A DNA stretch of 19,712 bases, from positions 36,714 to 56,425 of the forward strand of contig RQSC01000053.1 in the NCBI GenBank assembly GCA_013416795.1. Direction: 5' to 3'. This document shows, piece by piece, positions 15,901 through 19,712 of this stretch (position 1 is its first letter; every line of letters begins with the position of its first letter). The DNA is from Prasinococcaceae sp. CCMP 1430 (lineage: Eukaryota; Prasinodermophyta; Palmophyllophyceae; Prasinococcales; Prasinococcaceae). Both the position numbers and the translations under genes were made by a program. The notes beneath the pieces were generated by a model. The model was not told the origin of the DNA. It made no database searches and saw nothing but the letters and a program-made list of their open reading frames with translations.

Positions 15901-16999
15901 CGAGGGCTTCGCAGTCAATGCAGGCTGGCCCAAGGGGGGCAAGGTCGACCCGAGCCTCGCCGTTGCGCGCGAGTACGTCACCGATCTGCTCGCGTCGCTG
16001 CGTAAGCAGCTCGCCAAGAAGGCGGGCAAGGGCGGCAAGAAGGGTGCGGACGGCATCGACACGCTGCATCTGTACGTCGCCCCGCGCTTCGAGGGATGGC
16101 GCGCGGTCTGCCTGCGCATCCTGCGCTCAGCGTACGACCCATCGGCGCCTGGTGGCTCGCGCTTCCCGGCCGATGCCGAGGTGCTCGCCCAAGTGAAGGC
16201 CTCGCCCGAGATATCGCAGATGGCAGAAGCCAAGCAGGTGCTCAAGCTCGTGATGCCCTTCCTCAAGTTCAAGAAGGCGCAGGTGGAGACCCTCGGCGCG
16301 GACGCGCTCTCCGACACGCTCGCCTTCGACGAGGCAGGGGCGCTCGAGGCGTCGAGTGAGTACCTGCGCCGTTCGCTCGGCCTCGCGTCGGCCAAGGTCC
16401 TGTCGGTCGAGAACAAGGCCGCCGTTGACAAGGCAGGGCCGCTGCACGCGGCTGCCATCGCGGCTGCGACACCGGGCGCGCCCGCGGCGCTCCTCATGAG
16501 CGCGGCGGAGGCAGCGCCGCCGACGGTTTACGGCGACTCCGGGTGTGCCGGCGCGCGCGCGGTGGCGGCGCTCTCAGCGCTGTGCGACGCCGAGGTCACT
16601 TTCAGCGGCGAGGCGCCGCCGGCATCGGTGGCGGCGGCGATGGCCGCCTATTCCACACCCTGCGCCGCGCGCGTGCGGGGCGCGGCAGTCGCCGGCGCAG
16701 CTTCCATGCTGCGCGCCATTGCCCTGGCGGCCGCCCCCGCGCGCGTGGGCGCGCCTGGTAGCGCCGAGAACCAGCTGCTTGACCTCTGCGTGCGCAACGT
16801 CGCGCCGGCGCTCGCATCGGGAGACGCCGCGCGCGCGGGCACCTCGCTGGACGCGCTCGAGGGTGCGCTCGAGGGCAGGACTGTGGACGCTGAGGGTGCG
16901 TGCATCGGGCAGGTGTACGCGGCCGCGCTGCTGCGCGACGCCGACGTGGGGGCGCGTGCCGCCTGTGCGGCGCACAAGGGCGCAGCATGGGCGCGGTAG
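12839..16999 (+). CDS. LARS1: Cytosolic leucyl-tRNA synthetase with N- and C-terminal extensions
   Basis: Single open frame of 1386 aa. The enzyme charges tRNA-Leu with leucine for cytosolic translation. The conserved protein starts at about residue 134 (ARRDLLLAIQRDAQQRW). The class I signature is HLGH (186-189) after NFPYPYMNG, and KMSKS is at 860-864. The CP1 editing domain has the Thr-rich segment TLRPETMYGQTN (from 431) and GTGVVTSVPADAPDD (523-537). HCTGMPIKACADKIKREIE and DQYLIESLSDSTIYMAYYT are eukaryotic/archaeal-type blocks. The anticodon-binding helical domain follows, to about residue 1200. The segment ending PGAPAALLMS resembles the end of plant enzymes. A further stretch of about 160 Ala-rich residues (1228-1386) looks GST-like. 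The first 133 residues are low complexity. 12839 is the only in-frame ATG before the conserved region and has a good context (CAAAATGCG), but a spliced short first exon is possible. Confidence 0.9.
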   Translation: MRIDAAAPAANAPSERTVRATDARACAARLAEQDIESETVKAKPIFSAAPAGTQRAERGSQAGRQYCEFGSFHGRATSNGRAGGVTGGADWEEDPGIDRWNEHARGGKTSARAGGRCARRLDRGAGSEARGASARRDLLLAIQRDAQQRWDAGKVFEVDAPEGAEGAPGEKYFANFPYPYMNGLLHLGHAFSLSKVEFATAFHRLLGEKVLFPQGFHCTGMPIKACADKIKREIEMYGNPPVFPSDEEREAEAAAKEAAKAKAAAAAEPKADPTKFKATKGKAAAKKGVGATQWEIMRMSGIPDEEIAAFADSLHWLNYFPPLAKRDLTAMGCGIDWRRSFITTDVNPYYDAFVRWQFNKLKAQAKVVKATRYAVYSPIDGQPCADHDRASGEGVQPQEYVLIKMQVLELPDALKTACAGKEGKVFFAAATLRPETMYGQTNCWILPDGDYGAYEMASGEVFVMGEHAARNASYQLMSAEWGVPKRLASFKGAAMLGVPLKAALAVNQRIYCLPMMTILMDKGTGVVTSVPADAPDDYMALQDLKNKPALREKYGIKDEWVMPFEVIPIIRIPDFDEDGETTTSAVHMCTKLGIKSQNDKVKLAEAKKATYLRGFNDGVLMVGEHAGTKVAEAKAVIKKELVDAGWAALYAEPESPVMSRSGDLCVVALTDQWYLTYGETNWRAQAEACLKDMETYHPECRSQFEHTLGWLSQWACSRSFGLGTWLPWDDQYLIESLSDSTIYMAYYTVAHLIQNGEMYGKDKSQVDAADLTDDVWDYAFQDGPVPARVASGESSLSMETLAAMRREFRFFYPFDLRVSGKDLIQNHLTFALYNHVALFPKKHWPLGYRCNGHLMLDGEKMSKSTGNFKTLQQAIDLYSADAMRFALADAGDTMDDANFEDATANNAILRLTKELAWAEDTIAAAPTMRDGELTFADKIFENDINKAVAETRTRYESMMFREAMQSGFYAMQNARDLWRAACGPSGLHRSLALRFIEAQALMLAPVTPHFAEHVWARLLKREGFAVNAGWPKGGKVDPSLAVAREYVTDLLASLRKQLAKKAGKGGKKGADGIDTLHLYVAPRFEGWRAVCLRILRSAYDPSAPGGSRFPADAEVLAQVKASPEISQMAEAKQVLKLVMPFLKFKKAQVETLGADALSDTLAFDEAGALEASSEYLRRSLGLASAKVLSVENKAAVDKAGPLHAAAIAAATPGAPAALLMSAAEAAPPTVYGDSGCAGARAVAALSALCDAEVTFSGEAPPASVAAAMAAYSTPCAARVRGAAVAGAASMLRAIALAAAPARVGAPGSAENQLLDLCVRNVAPALASGDAARAGTSLDALEGALEGRTVDAEGACIGQVYAAALLRDADVGARAACAAHKGAAWAR

Positions 17000-17038
17000 T
17001 CGGCGACAGTAACGCTTTGCGTCGCGAAACCCAGTCTC

Positions 17039-18011
17039 TCACTCGCGCTCGAACACGAGCCAGAAGTTGTTGGCGGGCATGTCGCGCACCTCGCGCAAGT
17101 CGAGGCCCTCGGCGGCGCACGCGCGGGCGACCTCGTCAATGTCGCGGTACCCGAAGGCCGCGTCGCGCGCGCGCAGGCTCGCATCGAAGGCGCGGTCGCT
17201 TTCGCCGTTGAATGCGCCGTCGCGCGTGAAGGGCCCGTACACGCCCAGCACCCCACCGCGCTTCAGCACGCGCGCGGCGCCTGCGGCGAGGCCGAGCGTA
17301 GACTCCCAAGGGCTGATGTGCGTCCTGCTCCGGCCCAGGCCCGAGACACAGGTGGCGCGGGCGGCGCCGTCAGCGCCACGAGCACCAGCGACGCTAGCGA
17401 CGCCGCGACAAGCAGCTGCGCGAGCAGCCGCGCATGGCGCGACGCACATGTTGACGCACACCACGGCGTCGTACCGACCCGCGCCTTCTGCCTCCGCCTC
17501 CGCCTCACCCCAGCGGCTAAGAGTGAGCCCGTTGCGCGGCCCGCATGCGGCGCCGAGGTCAGCATGTGCTTGTGCATGCGCGTGTGCGCGCGTGTGATCG
17601 CATGCGTGTGCGCCGTGCCGCGCACCTGTTGGCAGCGTCAAGCTGAGAGGCCTTGCGTATGTCGGCGCCGCCTGCCCGCGCGTTCTCGCAGTGGTGCTCG
17701 ATGGCAGGCAGCAGTGCCGGGTCGGCCTCAGTAGGAAACCAAACGGCGCCGCGCGCGCCGGGCAGTCGCGGCGCCAGGTACGCCGCGTGCTCGCCGGGGC
17801 CCGACGCCACCTCGAGCACACGCGCGCCCTCGGGGAGTCCCGCCGCCAGCAGCGCCGCGAGGATCGGCTCGCGATTCCTGACGAATGCCGGCGATGTCGG
17901 CACGCTCCCCGCCATTGCCACCGCGCGGTACCCCGTCGTCGCCGCCGCGCGAGCCGCGGCCGCCCTCGCCCGTGATCCTTCCCGCGTCCCGGCTGCTCGC
18001 GCGGCGAGCAT
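17039..18011 (-). CDS. METTL26: METTL26/DUF938-family SAM-dependent methyltransferase
   Basis: Exons are 18011-17626, 17516-17448 and 17324-17039, giving 246 aa. The family (UPF0585/DUF938) has a class I methyltransferase fold; its substrate is not established. The sequence shows FVRNREPILAALL, AdoMet motif I VLEVASGPGEHAAYLA (65-80), YDAVVCVNM joined by splicing to THISPWESTLGL, the block AARVLKRGGVLGVYGPF, FDASLRARDAAFGYRD, and the family signature DMPANN before the C-terminus. The middle (KASQLDAAN to RWGEAEAEAEG) is less conserved. The start at 18011 gives a 32-residue Arg/Ala-rich leader that could be an organellar transit peptide. The ATG at 17915 (MAGSVPTSP) gives a 214-residue protein nearer the usual family length. 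It is convergent with the leucyl-tRNA synthetase gene, with only 39 nt between stop codons, and follows the second photolyase-family gene on the same strand at 192 bp. Confidence 0.87.
17325..17447 (-). other. METTL26 intron 2
   Basis: Donor AACAT|GTGCGT and acceptor GAGCAG|GACG, 123 nt, phase 2, multiple of three with no in-frame stop. Removal gives VNM-THISPWE, matching the family block VNMIHIxPWE. Confidence 0.88.
17517..17625 (-). other. METTL26 intron 1
   Basis: Donor AACAG|GTGCGC and acceptor CTCACTCTTAG|CCG, 109 nt, phase 2. It changes frame, so splicing is required to link motif I to YDAVVCVNM. Other AG sites upstream give early stops. Confidence 0.82.
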
Positions 18012-18114
18012 GTGCGAGCGACGAGCCCCGCGGTCGGGACCGCGCCGCGCGCGCTGTGTGGTTCAGTGCCGGCAGCGGGAGCGACTGCGAGAGAAAAAAT
18101 TGCGATGCATTGTA

Positions 18115-18119
18115 TTACA
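18115..18119 (-). terminator. Probable polyadenylation signal TGTAA for the second photolyase-family gene
   Basis: The plus strand reads TTACA, so the minus strand reads TGTAA, 85 nt after the stop codon at 18204, inside the 192-bp gap before the METTL26 start. Confidence 0.5.
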
Positions 18120-18203
18120 TGTACCACCCCCGGTACCTGGACACTGTTCCGACACTACCGACCCCGACACCTCCGCCTCGGTCCTGACGCGCGCTGCCCG
18201 CTG

Positions 18204-19712
18204 TCATTGAGCCTTCGAGAAGAACGCGCGAATGTCGCGCTGGGCCACAGAGCGGGGCGTGAACTGCGGCTGCCTCTTCTGCCTCGCCAGCGAGGACGAG
18301 GAGGCCGCGGTGTGCTCGCCCACCTGCGCTCTCGCGAACGTGCGCTTTCCGCCACCACCCCCGCCCCCGCCGCCACCGCCCGCGGTTGCAGTCCCCTTTC
18401 CCTTGCCTTTTCCCCTGAGCGGCGGGATGGTGTACACGCGTATGCGCTGCTGCTCCTTGTTGCGCCACACGGTGGAGCCCACGGGCGCGTCGATGACGTC
18501 GTACCCATTGCCATCCTCGTCGCGCGGAGGTGCGGTGGCGCGCGCGGCGCGTGCGGCCTCCAGCGAGGCCTGTCGCGCGGCCTTGAGATCCCTTAGCCTG
18601 GGGTGGCGCTCGGGGTAGTTGGCGCCGAGAGCGACGCCCGCGCGCGCGAGCACGTCCGGGGGCGCGTTCCAGGGCTCGTGCGTGTGCTGCTTGGGCAGCA
18701 GCGCGAGCTCCGGCACCCACTTGCGAATGTACTCGCCCGTGGGGTCGCTCGCCTTGCTGACGGGGCTGACGGTGAACGACCACTGGTCGATTCCGCACTT
18801 GGCGGCGTTCTGCCACATCATGCCGTTGATGGCCAGATCCCCGTCGACCAGGAAGTCGTGGAAGTGCCTCGCGCCCTCGCGCCAGTCGATGTTGCAGTAG
18901 TCCACCAGGTACGCGGCGGCCGACATGCGCACCGACTGCGAGATGTAACCCGAGGCGATGAGCTCGCGCATGGCGGCGTCCACCAGGGGGAAGCCCGTGC
19001 GCCCTTCACGCCAGCCGCGCAGCAGCTCGCGCGCCTCCGCGCCGCCCAGCCAGCGCTGGTTGGCGTATGCCGGCCGCAGCGGCGCCGCGCTGAGTGCGGG
19101 CCAGTGATGCAGCTGCCAGTACGCCAGGTCGCGCCAGTAGAGCCGCCGATAGGCAGTCTTGGAGACGCGGAACCCCCCTGCGGCCTCGACCCCGGCGCGC
19201 ACGCGCCGCGGCGAGATGATCCCGAGCCGCAGGTATGGGGACAGGCGAGAGACCGCCTCGCGCGAGTCCGCGCGTGAGCGGTCGCGCTCGTACCGCGCGT
19301 ACCGCTCCGAAGTCCACCGCGCGAGCTCGGCGTGCGCGGCCGCCTCTCCGAACCCTCGCCAGTGCTTGGCGAACTCGTCGCTCCATCGCGGCACGCCCGG
19401 CTGCGCCCCGTCGACGTCGAGGCCGAGCGCTGACAAGGGGAGCGGCCGCGCCGCGGCGACCTCGTCGGCGCCGTGGCCAGGCGGGAGCGTCGCGGGCGCC
19501 GCGTGCGTGCGATAGTCCTCCCCGAGCTCTCGGCAGGTGGCCACGAAGGGCGTGAGCGTGCCGAAGTGGCCCGTCCACTTCCCCGGAAAGGGCAGCCGCA
19601 CGTCCTCTGGCGCGTGCAGCAGGAATCCGGGAAAGAGTACCACGTCCACGCCCGCGTCCGCGAGCGCGCGCGCGGCGGCCGCGTCGCACGCGCGCAGGTG
19701 CGGCTCGTAGCG
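18204..19712 (-). CDS. Cryptochrome/photolyase-family protein, partial, with C-terminal PIP box
   Basis: The frame is open to the window edge (RYEPHLRACDAAAARAL precedes VDVVLFPGF), so the start lies outside; 502 residues are visible. The first part is the end of the antenna domain. The FAD domain has LSPYLRLGIISPRRV, RLYWRDLAYWQ, GWREGRTGFPLVDAAMREL, IDWREGARHFHDFLVDGDLAINGMMWQN and EYIRKWVPEL. The Asn facing flavin N5 (E. coli N378) and the Trp at W382 and W359 are conserved. W277 and M345 are also kept, but E274 is Arg and N341 is Gln, so CPD repair is uncertain. The motif WQNAAKCGIDQW replaces the usual text after the FAD loop. The subclass is unresolved (not a standard DASH, plant or 6-4 type). 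The tail is basic and Gly-rich (GKGKGKG, a run of 11-12 Gly) and ends QRDIRAFFSKAQ, a PCNA-interacting peptide. No intron was seen. Confidence 0.88.
   Translation of the reverse strand, partial: RYEPHLRACDAAAARALADAGVDVVLFPGFLLHAPEDVRLPFPGKWTGHFGTLTPFVATCRELGEDYRTHAAPATLPPGHGADEVAAARPLPLSALGLDVDGAQPGVPRWSDEFAKHWRGFGEAAAHAELARWTSERYARYERDRSRADSREAVSRLSPYLRLGIISPRRVRAGVEAAGGFRVSKTAYRRLYWRDLAYWQLHHWPALSAAPLRPAYANQRWLGGAEARELLRGWREGRTGFPLVDAAMRELIASGYISQSVRMSAAAYLVDYCNIDWREGARHFHDFLVDGDLAINGMMWQNAAKCGIDQWSFTVSPVSKASDPTGEYIRKWVPELALLPKQHTHEPWNAPPDVLARAGVALGANYPERHPRLRDLKAARQASLEAARAARATAPPRDEDGNGYDVIDAPVGSTVWRNKEQQRIRVYTIPPLRGKGKGKGTATAGGGGGGGGGGGKRTFARAQVGEHTAASSSSLARQKRQPQFTPRSVAQRDIRAFFSKAQ

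Noticed and set aside
18219-18242. PIP degron for CRL4-Cdt2 destruction
   Set aside because: The TD pair inside the box and the basic residue at +4 are missing, so only a plain PIP box is supported.
18349-18384. C-rich repeat as a non-coding microsatellite or frameshift in the second photolyase gene
   Set aside because: It encodes a poly-Gly linker in frame, and the frame continues unbroken to the PIP box and stop.

Overview
The window is nuclear DNA from a GC-rich (about 70% by eye), gene-dense eukaryote, most likely a unicellular alga. The evidence is short GT-AG introns (98-345 nt), strongly GC-ending codons, a plant-type cryptochrome, a eukaryotic cytosolic leucyl-tRNA synthetase, a RAD21 cohesin subunit, and two proteins that begin with plausible organelle-targeting peptides. 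Three of the four minus-strand genes have TGTAA 33-95 nt after the stop. This is the polyadenylation signal known from chlorophyte green algae, so a green alga is favoured but not proven. No tRNA or rRNA gene, CRISPR array, operon or insertion sequence was seen.

Layout, left to right: plant-type cryptochrome (14-2488, +, one intron); a convergent gap; RAD21/SCC1 cohesin kleisin (5184-3032, -, one intron); a divergent 1.56 kb promoter region with four E2F-like sites and an inverted-repeat cluster; a probably plastid-targeted DEAD-box helicase with an N-terminal UVR domain (6748-8897, +, two introns); protein-L-isoaspartate O-methyltransferase (9849-9029, -, one intron); a probably plastid-targeted SET-domain lysine methyltransferase of the Rubisco LSMT type (10386-11945, +); cytosolic leucyl-tRNA synthetase with unusual N- and C-terminal extensions (12839-16999, +); a METTL26/DUF938 methyltransferase (18011-17039, -, two introns); and a second cryptochrome/photolyase-family gene cut by the window end (19712-18204, -), which ends in a near-perfect PCNA-interacting (PIP) box.

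The genes do not form a single pathway. They are ordinary neighbours in a compact genome, in convergent or divergent pairs with short spacers: only 39 nt separate the stop codons of the leucyl-tRNA synthetase and METTL26 genes. A loose theme is light and damage: two cryptochrome/photolyase proteins, a UVR-domain helicase, a protein-repair methyltransferase and a cohesin subunit. The strongest candidates for something new are the PIP box on the photolyase-family protein, the UVR-DEAD fusion, the GST-like tail on leucyl-tRNA synthetase and the C29/G22 mirror tract in the cryptochrome intron. Protein-family calls rest on motif recognition from memory, not on searches.
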